From Alphaproteobacteria bacterium (lineage in GTDB: Bacteria; Pseudomonadota; Alphaproteobacteria; Acetobacterales; Acetobacteraceae), in NCBI GenBank assembly GCA_017307285.1, contig JAFKFI010000050.1, positions 1-64,000 of the forward strand: DNA of 64,000 nucleotides, written 5' to 3'. The notes under the pieces are model-generated. The model had not been told where the DNA came from. It made no database searches and saw only the letters and a list, made by a program, of their open reading frames with translations. Positions 53,418 to 62,900 of the stretch are shown here, in pieces. Each line of letters opens with the position of its first letter. The stretch's first letter is position 1. Position numbers and translations under genes: made by a program.

Positions 53418-55001
53418 ATGTCGTACCGCCTTCTCGGGCTCGTTGCAGCTTTGAGCCTTGCGGCCTTGGCCGGATCGGCCAGCGCGTCCGCAGCCGTTTT
53501 CCGTTGGGCGAACGATGGCGACGTGAGCTCGATGGACCCTTATACGCGCAACGAGACGGTCCAGCTCTCGTTTCTCGCGAACATCTATGAGCCGCTGATC
53601 CGGCGCAACAAGGAGCTCGGTCTCGAGCCCTCGCTGGCCGTCAAGTGGGAGCAGACCAGCCCGACCGTTTGGCGCTTCCATCTCCGCGAGGGCGTGAAAT
53701 TCACCGACGGAACGCCGCTCACCGCCGACGACGTGGTGTTCTCCTTGGGGCGGGTGAAGTCGCCCAACTCGGTGCTGCGCGCCACCCTGGGCTCGGTCAA
53801 GGAGGCCCGCAAGGTCGACAACCTGACCGTGGATTTCGACACCGGCAAGCCCGATCCGATCCTGCCGCAGGAACTCACCACCTTCGGCATCATGAGCAAG
53901 GCCTGGGCCGAGAAGAACAACGCCGTCGAGCCGGTCAATCTCAGCTCCGGGCAGGAGAACTACGCGATCCGCCATGCGATGGGCACCGGCCCCTATGTCC
54001 TGGTGAGCCGCGAGCCCGACCGGCGGACCGTCATCGAGGCCAATCCGAACTGGTGGGACAAGCGCGAGGGCAACGTCACCCGCTCGGAGTTCAACGTGAT
54101 CTCCAACGCCTCGACGCGCGTCGCCGCGCTGCTGTCGGGCGAGATCGACATGATCTACTCGGTGCCGCCGCAGGATATGGACCGGATCAAGCACACCGAG
54201 GGTCTCAAGCTCATCACCGGGCCGGAGCTGCGCACCATCTTCCTCGGCATGGACCAGTGGCGCGACGAACTCTTGCGCTCCAACATCAAGGGCAAGAACC
54301 CGCTCAAGGACGTGCGGGTGCGCGAGGCCTTCGCGCTGGCGATCGACGAGGCGGCCATCGCGTCCCGCATCATGCGCGGCCAGGCGCATCCCACCTGGCA
54401 GATGTGGGGTCCCGGCGTCAACGGCTTCGACAAGGCGCAGAACGAGCGGCCCAAGGCCGATCCGGCCAAGGCCAAGCAGCTGCTCGCCGAGGCCGGCTAC
54501 CCGAACGGCTTCAGCATGAGCATGGACTGCCCGAACGACCGCTACGTCAACGACGAGGCGATCTGCACGGCCGTGGTGGCGATGCTGGCGCGGATCGGTG
54601 TCAAGGTCGACCTGACCGCCCAGACAAAAATCCGCTTCTTCAGCAAGATCGCGGCACCCGCCTACGATACGGATTTCTACATGCTCGGCTGGACCCCGGC
54701 GACCTACGACGCGCACAACGCGCTCTACAATCTGATCGCCACCCGCAAGCTGCCACAGGGCGAGGTGAACTATGGCGGCTATTCCAATCCCCAGATGGAC
54801 GACCTGATCGCGAGCATCGGTGTGGAGGCGGACCCGGCCAAGCGCGACGCGATGATCCATCAGGCGACCGCGATCCTGCAGAAGGATTTCGGCTATATCC
54901 CGCTGCACCAGCAGATGATCGCCTGGGCGGCGCGGAAGAACATCGAGCTCGTGCAGATGGCCGACAACTATTTCCCGCTGCGCTTCGTGAAGGTGAAATA
55001 G
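53418..55001 (+). CDS. ABC transporter substrate-binding protein, peptide type
   Basis: A family 5 extracellular solute-binding protein (DppA/OppA type), 527 residues from ATG 53418. The signal peptide is MSYRLLGLVAALSLAALAGSASASA. Typical blocks are NIYEPLIRRNKELGLEPSLAVKWE, FHLREGVKFTDGTPLTADDVVFSLGRV, MGTGPYVLVSREPDRRTVIEANPNWW and NPLKDVRVREAFALAIDEAAIASRIM. The frame opens at GTG 53364, which would add 18 residues before the signal; the ATG gives a better signal peptide. No permease or ATPase genes are near, so it is an orphan that must share a transporter or act as a sensor. Confidence 0.88.
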   Translation: MSYRLLGLVAALSLAALAGSASASAAVFRWANDGDVSSMDPYTRNETVQLSFLANIYEPLIRRNKELGLEPSLAVKWEQTSPTVWRFHLREGVKFTDGTPLTADDVVFSLGRVKSPNSVLRATLGSVKEARKVDNLTVDFDTGKPDPILPQELTTFGIMSKAWAEKNNAVEPVNLSSGQENYAIRHAMGTGPYVLVSREPDRRTVIEANPNWWDKREGNVTRSEFNVISNASTRVAALLSGEIDMIYSVPPQDMDRIKHTEGLKLITGPELRTIFLGMDQWRDELLRSNIKGKNPLKDVRVREAFALAIDEAAIASRIMRGQAHPTWQMWGPGVNGFDKAQNERPKADPAKAKQLLAEAGYPNGFSMSMDCPNDRYVNDEAICTAVVAMLARIGVKVDLTAQTKIRFFSKIAAPAYDTDFYMLGWTPATYDAHNALYNLIATRKLPQGEVNYGGYSNPQMDDLIASIGVEADPAKRDAMIHQATAILQKDFGYIPLHQQMIAWAARKNIELVQMADNYFPLRFVKVK

Positions 55002-55076
55002 CCCCCCTCCCCTTGCCCCGGCCGCGCCGGGCAAGGATGATGCGAGCCAAGGAAACGCCGTTCGCGGAGCCGCGCG

Positions 55077-55745
55077 ATGAATGTCCTCGCCCCTGCCCGG
55101 GCCAGGCTGTCGGTCGAGATCGTGCACGACCTGGTCTGTCCGTGGTGCTTCCTCGGGGTGCGTCGTCTGACGCGAACCTTACGCCGGCGGCCCGACCTGC
55201 TGTTCGACCTCTCCTGGCGCCCCTTCCTGCTCAATCCCGACATGCCGCGCGCTGGGATGCCGCGGCCGGACTACGTGATCCGCAAGTTCGGCGGCGAGGA
55301 TCGGGCGCGTCGACTCTACGCCTCGATCACCGAGATCGGCCGGGTGGAGGGCGTGCAATTTCGCTTTGACCGCATCCGCCGCACGCCGAGCAGCGTGGAC
55401 GCGCACCGGCTGGTGCGCTGGGCCGCCCGCTTCGGTCGCGCGAGCGAGACGGCCGAGGCGCTGTTCTCGGCGCATTTCACCGATGGGCTCGACATCGGCG
55501 ATACCGAGGTGCTGGCGGCGATCGGCCATGCGGTCGGCCTGGACGCCGCCGCGGCGCGTCGTCACCTCGCCGGCGACGAGGGCGTCGACGTGATCCACGC
55601 CGACAATCTCCGCGCTCATCGGCTGGGGATCAATGGCGTGCCCTGCTTCGTCATCGCCGGCCGGCACGCCATCGCCGGCGCGCAGGAGCCCGAGGTGATC
55701 GAGCGGTTGCTGGACGTGGCCGCGGTGGAGGCGGCGGACATCTGA
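55077..55745 (+). CDS. DsbA-family oxidoreductase, FrnE-like
   Basis: A 222-residue FrnE-type DsbA-fold protein. The active site is IVHDLVCPWCFLGVRRL (CPWC), followed by SWRPFLLNPDMPRAGMPRPDY, a helical insertion, and the cis-Pro region GINGVPCFVIAGRHAIAGAQ. There is no signal peptide, so it is cytoplasmic, as usual for FrnE proteins, which are thought to act on disulfides or in oxidative stress. It lies 75 bp after the binding-protein gene. Confidence 0.87.
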   Translation: MNVLAPARARLSVEIVHDLVCPWCFLGVRRLTRTLRRRPDLLFDLSWRPFLLNPDMPRAGMPRPDYVIRKFGGEDRARRLYASITEIGRVEGVQFRFDRIRRTPSSVDAHRLVRWAARFGRASETAEALFSAHFTDGLDIGDTEVLAAIGHAVGLDAAAARRHLAGDEGVDVIHADNLRAHRLGINGVPCFVIAGRHAIAGAQEPEVIERLLDVAAVEAADI

Positions 55746-55776
55746 GCTTCATCCCCGCCGCGCAACGGAGGGAACG

Positions 55777-57009
55777 ATGATGGACAACGAGATCGCTTGG
55801 CCTGGGGACAATCAGGGCATGGCGCGCCGCAGGGTGCTGCGGGGAGCCGCCGGGCTGACCGTGGCCGCGGCGGCTGCCCCGATCGCGGCCCTGGCGCAAC
55901 CGAACGCCAGTGCCAGCCGTGCCACGCCGCCGAGCGTCGTCAGCAACCCGCCGCGCCAGTGGGGACGCGGGGCGCCGCCGAATATCTATCCCGACCCCGA
56001 CATCATCGTGGTCGACGATGCCTTCAAGCAATACCTGCTCGGGATCACCCCGGTTCACCGGATCTGGACGGGCTTTCTCTGGGCCGAGGGCCCCGCTTGG
56101 TCGAGCCAGGGCCAGTACCTGGTGTTCAGCGACGTACAGGCCAATACGCAGTATCGCTTTCTCTGGGACGACCGGCGGGTCACGACGTTCCGCAAGCCGT
56201 CGTTCAACAGCAACGGCAACTCGTTCGATTTCCAGGGCCGCCAGCTCTCGACCGAGGACTTCCACCGCCGCGTCGTCCGTTGGGAGCATGACGGGACGAT
56301 GACGGTGATCGCCGACAGCTTTGAGGGCAAGGGGCTGAACTCGCCCAACGACCTCGTGCCGCACCCCGACGGCAGCATCTGGTTCACCGATCCACCCTAT
56401 GGCGACTCGCTTTCCGAGGGGCATCCGGACGAGGCTGGCGGCCCGACCAACCCGCAAGGCGTGCTCAACCCGCGCACCGGCGCGCCCGATGCCGGGGTAA
56501 TCGGCGGGCGCAAGCGCGAGCTGCCGGCTAACACCTATCGCTGGGACCCGAGCGGTCGGCTCGACGTGGTGGTGCCGGGCGAGCAGGTGCCCGATCCCAA
56601 CGGCCTATGCTTCTCGCCCGACTACAAGACTTTGTACCTGATCAGCACCGGCAAGGGTCCGGGCGACACCGAAGGCGGCAAGGGCGTGATCTATGCCTTC
56701 GATGTGCAGGGCCAGAAGCTCGCCGATCAGAGGGTGTTCACCGATATGATGGTGGACGGCGTGCATTGCGGGCCGGACGGGATGCGCGCCGACGTGTCCG
56801 GCAATCTGTGGTGCGCCTCCAACGCGCCGCTTGGCTATGCCGGCGTCCTGGTGTTCACGCCGCAGGCCAAGCTGCTGGGCCGCATCCGCCTGCCGGAGGT
56901 GTGCGCGAACCTCGCCTTCGCCGGACCGAAGCGCAACCACCTCATCATGTGCGCCAGCCAGTCGCTCTACATGCTGCAGGTGCAGACGCAGGGCGCCGCA
57001 CCCGGGTAA
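55777..57009 (+). CDS. SMP-30/gluconolactonase family protein with Tat signal
   Basis: A 410-residue beta-propeller lactonase-like protein. A twin-arginine signal (MARRRVLRGAAGLTVAAAAA) starts at residue 15, so it is exported folded. Propeller blocks include WAEGPAWSSQGQYLVFSDVQ (metal-binding Glu), NGNSFDFQGRQLSTEDF, LNSPNDLVPHPDGSIWFTDPPYG (Asn/Asp of the active site), DPNGLCFSPDYKTLYLIST and DGMRADVSGNLWCASNAPLGY. It would hydrolyse a sugar lactone or similar ester in the periplasm. GGAGGGAACG precedes the ATG. A REP-like repeat follows. Confidence 0.87.
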   Translation: MMDNEIAWPGDNQGMARRRVLRGAAGLTVAAAAAPIAALAQPNASASRATPPSVVSNPPRQWGRGAPPNIYPDPDIIVVDDAFKQYLLGITPVHRIWTGFLWAEGPAWSSQGQYLVFSDVQANTQYRFLWDDRRVTTFRKPSFNSNGNSFDFQGRQLSTEDFHRRVVRWEHDGTMTVIADSFEGKGLNSPNDLVPHPDGSIWFTDPPYGDSLSEGHPDEAGGPTNPQGVLNPRTGAPDAGVIGGRKRELPANTYRWDPSGRLDVVVPGEQVPDPNGLCFSPDYKTLYLISTGKGPGDTEGGKGVIYAFDVQGQKLADQRVFTDMMVDGVHCGPDGMRADVSGNLWCASNAPLGYAGVLVFTPQAKLLGRIRLPEVCANLAFAGPKRNHLIMCASQSLYMLQVQTQGAAPG

Positions 57010-57024
57010 CGGGCGCCGACGCGA

Positions 57025-57074
57025 AATGAATTCCGCGCTACCCCGTGGCCGTAGGGCGGAATTCATTCCGCCTC
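57025..57074. repeat. Inverted repeat of the same REP-like family
   Basis: AATGAATTCCGC (57025-57036) pairs with GCGGAATTCATT (57056-57067), with an inner CTAC/GTAG stem, forming a long hairpin. Positions 57050-57074 are identical over 25 bp to 44450-44474. It lies between the convergent SMP-30 and VOC genes. Confidence 0.7.
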
Positions 57075-57095
57075 CACGGACCCCGGAGGGAGCAG

Positions 57096-57506
57096 TTACG
57101 GCGCGACGTAGACCATCCAGGAGACTCCGAAGCGGTCGGCTACCATGCCGAATTGCGACGAGAAGAAGGTCTTGCCGAGCGGCATCTGCACCTGTCCGCC
57201 GTCCGACAAGGCGGCGAACACGCGTTTGGCCTCGGCATCGTCGGCGGCGGTGAGCGACAAGGCGAAGCCCTGGAAGCTCGCCTTCCCTTGGCAATGCCCG
57301 TCCGATACCAGCACCATCGTCTCGCCGATCTGCACGCTGGCGTGCATCACTTTGTCCTCGGCGCCGGGCGGGATCGAGCCGGGCGGCGGATCGGGCATCT
57401 CCTTGAAGCGCATGAGCATCGTCACCTCGGCACCGAGAGCGCGCCGGTAGAAATCGATCGCCTCCTCGGCGCGGCCGTCGAAGAACAGATAAGGCTGGAC
57501 TTGCAT
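57096..57506 (-). CDS. VOC-family protein, PhnB-like
   Basis: A 136-residue glyoxalase/bleomycin-resistance superfamily protein of the PhnB type: VQPYLFFDGRAEEAIDFYRRALGAEV, KVMHASVQIGETMVLVSDG, GFALSLTAADDAEAKRVFAALSDGG and the end FGMVADRFGVSWMVYV. The length matches the family. These proteins bind a metal or small molecule; the actual reaction is not known for most. It is divergent from the TetR gene at 57651, with a palindromic operator in the gap that may control it. Confidence 0.87.
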   Translation of the reverse strand: MQVQPYLFFDGRAEEAIDFYRRALGAEVTMLMRFKEMPDPPPGSIPPGAEDKVMHASVQIGETMVLVSDGHCQGKASFQGFALSLTAADDAEAKRVFAALSDGGQVQMPLGKTFFSSQFGMVADRFGVSWMVYVAP

Positions 57507-57622
57507 CGGCGTATCCTCTCCAGGCGGTGGGACAATCCGCGCGCCGGGTCACGACGCGACCGGCGGGAATGCGCGGCGACGTCGCTATTGTGAACGCCGT
57601 CCACAAGTTCTATCAATGCTTA

Positions 57623-57635
57623 TGGACAGTGTCCA
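57623..57635. promoter_or_regulatory. Candidate TetR operator
   Basis: TGGACAGTGTCCA is a perfect palindrome around a central G, 15 bp upstream of the tetR ATG. A further half-site GTCCAC lies at 57599-57604; with CTTATGGAC it makes a second, larger inverted repeat (GTCCACAAG / CTTATGGAC). Confidence 0.6.
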
Positions 57636-57650
57636 CATCAAGGAACGGTG

Positions 57651-58292
57651 ATGCGGGCGAGCAGCGCCCCGCCGGCTCGCCGCACCTATCGCCACGGCGA
57701 CCTGCGGCGGGCGCTGATCGATGCGGGGGTCGAGCTGGCGCGCGGCGGCGGGCCAGATGCGGTGGTGCTGCGCGAAGCCACGCGACGCGCGGGTGTCGTG
57801 CCGAACGCCGCCTATCGGCATTTTTCCAGCCGGCAGGAATTGCTGGGCGCGGTGCGCTCGGCGGCTCTGTCGGCGCTGGCCGTCGCGATGGAGACCGAGC
57901 TCGCCGGGCTGGGCAGCGCGGAGGACCCGGCCGATCTCGCCCGCGCCAACCTGCGGGCGATCGGCACCGGCTATCTGCGGTTCGCCCTGGCCGAGCCGGG
58001 GCTGTTCCGCACCGCCTTCGCGGTGCCCCGCGAGCCGGGAGGTAGCGCCGATCCCGACAAGGTGGGCAAGAGCGGCCTCGATCCGTTCGAGCTGCTCGGC
58101 GCGGCCCTCGACCGGCTGGTCGCCGCCGGCGTGCTGCCGGAAGCGCGCCGCGCCGGCGCCGAATACCTGGCCTGGTCGGCGGTGCATGGTCTCGCCATGC
58201 TCGTCCTCGACGGACCGCTGCGAGGCCTCGCCCCGGCCGAGACGGCGAGCATAGGCGAGCGTCTGTGCGACATGGTGGAGAAGGGCTTGTAG
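57651..58292 (+). CDS. TetR/AcrR-family regulator
   Basis: A 213-residue TetR protein. The HTH is PDAVVLREATRRAGVVPNAAYRHFSSRQELLGAV (about 35-68), after TYRHGDLRRALIDAGVELARGG. The C-terminal domain is of the WHG type common in proteobacterial TetRs (LAWSAVHGLAMLVLDGPL). ATG 57651 has AGGA at the right distance; GTG 57648 directly precedes it. The palindrome at 57623 suggests autoregulation, perhaps with the divergent VOC gene. Ligand unknown. Confidence 0.87.
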   Translation: MRASSAPPARRTYRHGDLRRALIDAGVELARGGGPDAVVLREATRRAGVVPNAAYRHFSSRQELLGAVRSAALSALAVAMETELAGLGSAEDPADLARANLRAIGTGYLRFALAEPGLFRTAFAVPREPGGSADPDKVGKSGLDPFELLGAALDRLVAAGVLPEARRAGAEYLAWSAVHGLAMLVLDGPLRGLAPAETASIGERLCDMVEKGL

Positions 58293-58365
58293 CAGCGACT
58301 GTTCGCTTGACATTGTTACCTTGGTCAGTTAAATATATTGACAATCACTACGGGACGAATGTACG

Positions 58366-59316
58366 GTGAGTTGGCAGGATCAGGGTCGGCAGGAACATGG
58401 ATGGTTCGGCAACGGCACCGGCTCTCACGCTGGCAGCAGCCTCTTCGCGCGTGGAGGGCTCGGCCAGCGCATCGACGCAATCGCCCACGGCGCGGTCGCG
58501 TCTCTTCCACCGGCGCTGCGGCGGCGCGGGGAAGCGCAGCGTGACGCGGGCATCTCGGCAAGACTGACCGAGGTCATGGCTGCCTGGGTCCGAGGCGCGA
58601 AACTTGATAAGGCGACTTTCGCCGAGCGGTTCTTCGGACGCGCACCCGACGACCCGATTGTCGCCAAGCTCCGCCGCGCTGCGCAGGGCGCCGACATGGC
58701 CCAGAGCCACGCCGAACTGCGCGACGCCGCTGGCCAACTCGCCGACGCCAAGCAGGCCATCGGCCTCGATCAATGGCCCCGGTTCCTGGCTGATGCACAG
58801 GATCGCGCCCGCGATCCGGCTACCATCGCGGCTGTCGAGGAGAGCCATAAGCCGCCGGACTTGCGCAAGGACGCGATCCGTCCCGCTTATCCAGTCGAGA
58901 CCGCATTCGAGATTGCGGCAGCCGGCCTCCTAGGAGGCCCAGCCGCGGCAGCGCGCACGGCGGGTAGCGCGGTTTTGCGGCAAGTCGTACGCGGACAGCG
59001 CGCAAGACCTCCCCAAGCCGCGATCAGTGCTGACCGGCGGATTCACATTCTGGATGGCGATAGCACGGGTGGTGGTCATCGACCCGGCGTCGGTACTCCG
59101 GGCAAGAGCGAATTCCCGGTCGGCTGGTCCGACGATAAGATAATCAACGCGATCGAGACCGTCGCCAACGACCCCGCTGCCATCCGCACACTCCAGCCGA
59201 ATGGACGGCTCAGGGTGGAGGGAACTAGCGGCGGCATCGATATCCGCGTCATCATTGACCGCGATGGGAAGTCAATCTGGACGGCACACCCGGTTAATAT
59301 GCCACGCAATCCTTGA
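58366..59316 (+). CDS. Polymorphic toxin with C-terminal EndoU nuclease domain
   Basis: A 316-residue protein ending in a bacterial EndoU ribonuclease domain (about 227-312). The catalytic set is in place: His227 (HILDGD), His238 (GGGHRPGVG), Lys247 (PGKSEFP) and Thr306 (WTAHPVN). The N-terminal 180 residues are helical and unassigned, followed by a hydrophobic pre-toxin-like stretch (AFEIAAAGLLGGPAAAARTA, 180-199). There is no signal peptide, PAAR, RHS or filamentous repeat, so how it is delivered is unclear. It starts at GTG 58366 behind an AT-rich promoter-like stretch (TTGACA near 58306-58310 and 58339-58343). Two immunity-type genes follow. EndoU toxins cleave RNA, often tRNA. Confidence 0.8.
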   Translation: MSWQDQGRQEHGWFGNGTGSHAGSSLFARGGLGQRIDAIAHGAVASLPPALRRRGEAQRDAGISARLTEVMAAWVRGAKLDKATFAERFFGRAPDDPIVAKLRRAAQGADMAQSHAELRDAAGQLADAKQAIGLDQWPRFLADAQDRARDPATIAAVEESHKPPDLRKDAIRPAYPVETAFEIAAAGLLGGPAAAARTAGSAVLRQVVRGQRARPPQAAISADRRIHILDGDSTGGGHRPGVGTPGKSEFPVGWSDDKIINAIETVANDPAAIRTLQPNGRLRVEGTSGGIDIRVIIDRDGKSIWTAHPVNMPRNP

Positions 59317-59328
59317 GGAAGAGCCGAA

Positions 59329-59598
59329 ATGATTGATCATGCTCACCCTGACCAATTGCACCAACTCTTTACCAGCCTGCTGCACGAGCTTTCAGCCGCC
59401 TGGCCGAAACAAGATCTCGAGTATGTGCTCGAGGAGATTGATCACGGGGAGTATGAGGACGCCTTGGAGAACTTGATCGCGCTCGGCTTGCGGAATGGCA
59501 GAGGATTCGGACCCGATGGCACTCGGCAGGTCGAGGCTTTGGCCGCGGCAATGGGGATGGAGAACTCGTCATTCGTCGGGCAGCTTCGGAAGACTTGA
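59329..59598 (+). CDS. Putative immunity protein, MafI-like
   Basis: An 89-residue all-helical acidic protein: LFTSLLHELSAAWPKQDLEY, then LEEIDHGEYEDALENLIALG and an amphipathic C-terminus. The EIDHGEYEDALENL segment resembles MafI/CdiI-type immunity proteins that neutralise EndoU and other nuclease toxins. It starts 12 bp after the toxin stop with GAGGAAGAG upstream, as expected for the cognate immunity protein, which must be made with the toxin. Family assignment is from the motif by eye. Confidence 0.7.
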   Translation: MIDHAHPDQLHQLFTSLLHELSAAWPKQDLEYVLEEIDHGEYEDALENLIALGLRNGRGFGPDGTRQVEALAAAMGMENSSFVGQLRKT

Positions 59599-59645
59599 GG
59601 GTAAACACAAAGGGGCGTCCTACGCCGGTAGCTCGGGAAACCGAT

Positions 59646-59978
59646 GTGACGACGGAAAACGAAATCCTTCTGCATCGTGTTTGCCTCTCTGCAAAGCGCG
59701 CCTTGAGCGGTCAGACGCCCGCGACGCTTCGCGCTTATTCGTTCGCCATCGATCGGGACAGGAAGATCGTTCGTCTACGGGCGCACTTCGCCGAATCCCC
59801 GTCTGATGACGCGCTGGATCTCATCTCCGTCGTAGACACGGAAATCTTCAGCGACTTTCCGGACCTGTTCGAGACCGAGACCGAGATACAGGTCTCACCG
59901 GCAGGTACCCCGCCGTCGTTCTTGTCAGGCGGCATCGCCTATTTGCGGGAGGGCGAGCCCGGAACGTGCTGCTCGTGA
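59646..59978 (+). CDS. Second putative immunity-type protein
   Basis: From GTG 59646 the ORF gives 110 residues: MTTENEILLHRVCLSAKRAL then LRAYSFAIDRDRKIVRLRAHFAE, SVVDTEIFSDFPDLFETETE and a short tail. The length, the acidic second half and the VVDTEI.SDFP pattern are reminiscent of small immunity proteins found in toxin-immunity arrays. It lies 47 bp after the first immunity gene and is convergent with mfd. It might protect against a different toxin, or remain from one that was lost. The frame is open from 59595 but without a better start. Confidence 0.55.
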   Translation: MTTENEILLHRVCLSAKRALSGQTPATLRAYSFAIDRDRKIVRLRAHFAESPSDDALDLISVVDTEIFSDFPDLFETETEIQVSPAGTPPSFLSGGIAYLREGEPGTCCS

Positions 59979-59989
59979 TCCGCGGCGCG

Positions 59990-62900
59990 TCACGCGGCCT
60001 TCGCCTGCCCCGCGATCTGCGTCAGGCTGCCGAGGATGTCGCGGGCGAATCTCAGCCGGGTCGCCACATCCATCTCGCGCACCAGCGCCAGCTTGTGGTC
60101 CGGCCGCAGCCGCACCAGCCCGCCCTTGGTGGAGAGCCAGGCGACCAGCCCAGCGGGATTGCGGAACGCATTGCCCCGGAAGCTCAGCACCATGCCCTTC
60201 GGCCCGGCCTCCAGCTTCTCCACCCCGGCCTCGCGGCAGGCGCGCTTGAGGGCGACGACCTGCAGGAGATTGTCCACCTCCCCAGGCAGCTCGCCGAAGC
60301 GGTCGACCAGCTCGGCCGCCATCGCCTCGGTCTCGGCGTCTGACGCAAGCCCACCGATCCGCCGATAGAGCCCGAGCCGCACCGGCAGGTCGCGCACATA
60401 GGCCTCGGGGATCAGCACCGGCAATCCAAGGCTGATATTCGGCGTCCAGTCGCGGTCCTCCGAGCGGCGGCGGCCCTCGCTCGCGCGCAACTCCGCGACC
60501 GCGTCCTCCAGCATCTGTTGGTAGAGCTCGATGCCAACCTCGCGGATGTGGCCCGATTGCTCGTCGCCAAGCAGGTTGCCGGCGCCGCGAATGTCGAGGT
60601 CGTGCGAGGCCAGAGTGAAGCCGGCGCCAAGCGCGTCGAGCGTCTGCATCACCGTGAGCCGCTTCTCGGCGGCGACCGACAGGCGATGGTTCTGCGGCCA
60701 GGTGAGATAGGCGTAGCCGCGCTGCTTGCCGCGTCCCACCCGCCCGCGCAGCTGGTAGAGCTGCCCGAGTCCGAACATGTCGGCGCGGTGGATCAGCAGA
60801 GTGTTCACCGCCGGCATGTCGAGGCCGCTCTCAACGATGTTGGTGGAGAGGAGAATATCGTACTTGCCGTCGCCGAACTCCGTCATCACCCGTTCGAGCT
60901 CGGTCGGCGCCAGCCGCCCATGCGCCTGCGCCATGCGCGCCTCGGGGACGATCTCGCGCAGGCGTTCGGCCATCCGGCCCAGATCCTCGATGCGCGGCAC
61001 CACGCAGAAGATCTGTCCGCCGCGGAACCGCTCGCGCTGGATCGCCTCGCGCACCACCACGCTATCGAACGGCATGATGAAGGTGCGCACCGCCAGCCGA
61101 TCCACCGGCGGCGTGGCGATCAGGCTCATCTCGCGAACCCCGGTCAGCGCCAGCTGCAAGGTGCGCGGGATCGGCGTCGCGGTCAGCGTCAGCACATGCA
61201 CGTCCGATTTCAGCGCCTTCAGCCGTTCCTTGTGCGCCACGCCGAAATGCTGTTCCTCGTCGACGATCAGCAGGCCGAGATCGGCGAATTCGATCGACTT
61301 GGCGAGCAGCGCGTGCGTGCCGACGACGATATTGACCGAGCCGTCGGTGAGCCCCCTTCGTACCTCGGCCGCTTCCTTGGCCGAGACCATGCGCGAGAGC
61401 TGCGCCACGCGCACCGGCAAACCGGCGAAGCGCGCCGAGAAAGTGCGGAAATGCTGGCGCGCCAGCAACGTAGTCGGCACCACGACGGCCACCTGGGCGC
61501 CCGACATCGCGGCGATGAAGGCCGCCCGCAGCGCCACCTCGGTCTTGCCGAAGCCAACGTCGCCGCAGATCAGCCGGTCCATCGGCCGGCCTGAGGCAAG
61601 GTCCTCCAGCACATCGGCGATGGCGCGGGACTGGTCCTCGGTCTCGGCGAAGGGGAAGCGAGCGCAGAACTCGTCCCAGCTCCCCTCTGCCGGCGCCATG
61701 CTGGCCGCATCGCGGACGCGCCGCGCGGCGGCAATCCGGATCAGCTCGCCCGCCATGTCGCGGATGCGCTGTTTCATCCGCGCCTTGCGGGTCTGCCAGC
61801 CGGCGCCGCCCAGCTTGTCGAGCGCCACCCCGCCGCCCTCGGAGCCGAAGCGCGACAGCATCTCGATATTCTCAACCGGCAGGAACAGCTTGTCGTCCCC
61901 GTCGTAGAGCAGCCGCAGGCAGTCATGCGGCGCGTCGTTCACCGACAGGGTGACGAGCCCGTCATAGCGGGCAATCCCGTGGTCCTGATGCACCACGAGG
62001 TCGCCCTCGGCGATCTCGGTGGCCTCCGCGATGAACTGGTCCGCCCGCTTGCGCCGGCGCGGCGGGCGGCTGATGCGCTCGCCGAGCAAATCCTGCTCGC
62101 CCACCAGCGCGATCCGCTCGGCGACGAAGCCGCGCTCGACTCCCAGCGTCACCAGCGAGATCGCGCCCGCCGGCTTGCGCCGTACCGCCGCCCAGCTGTC
62201 CTCCTGGGCGACGTCCTGGAAGCCGTGCTCGCGCAAGAGATGCGCCAGCCGCTCGCGCGAGCCGCGCGTCCAGGCGGCGATCACGAGCCGCCTGCCCTCG
62301 TCCGCCCAACGTGACGCCGCACCGCGCAGCTGGTCGAACACGCTCGTCCCCGGTGCGGCGCTGGCTTGCGCGAAAATCGGCCCCGGCCGTCCGCCACCCT
62401 CCACGCCCACGGCGTCATCCGGCTTGCCGAACGGGCTGAGCGCGAAAAGGGGGCCGCCCGCGAGCATCGCGTCCCAGCCCTTGCGGTCAAGATAGAGCCT
62501 ATCGGGCGGCAGCGGCCGATACGGTACCTCGCCTTCGCGCGGCACCGCTTTTCGCGCGGCGTAGTGGTCGGCGATCATCTCGAGCCGCGCCGTCAGGACT
62601 TCCTCGGCCTGATGGTCGAGGCTCACCGAGGCGCCGGGCAGATAGTCGAGCAGCGTCTCCATGCCCTCATGGAACAGCGGCACCCAGTGTTCCATACCGG
62701 GATGCCGCCGCCCGTCGGAGATCGACTGGTAAATCGGGTCCTCGGCGGCTTTGGGGCCGAACAGCTCGCGCCACTCGGTGCGGAAGCGGCCGATCGAGTC
62801 CTTGTCGAGCGGCACCTCGGAGACCGGGCGCAGGGTAAGCCGGGTCAGCCGCTCGGCGCTGCGCTGGGTGCCGGGGTCGAAGGCGCGGATGCTCTCGACG

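Noticed and set aside
53286-55127. 613-codon ORF antisense to the peptide-binding protein gene
   Set aside because: It mirrors the codon-position GC pattern of the real gene on the other strand. Its translation is rich in His, Arg, Gly and Asp without any domain, while the plus strand has a full binding-protein family match.
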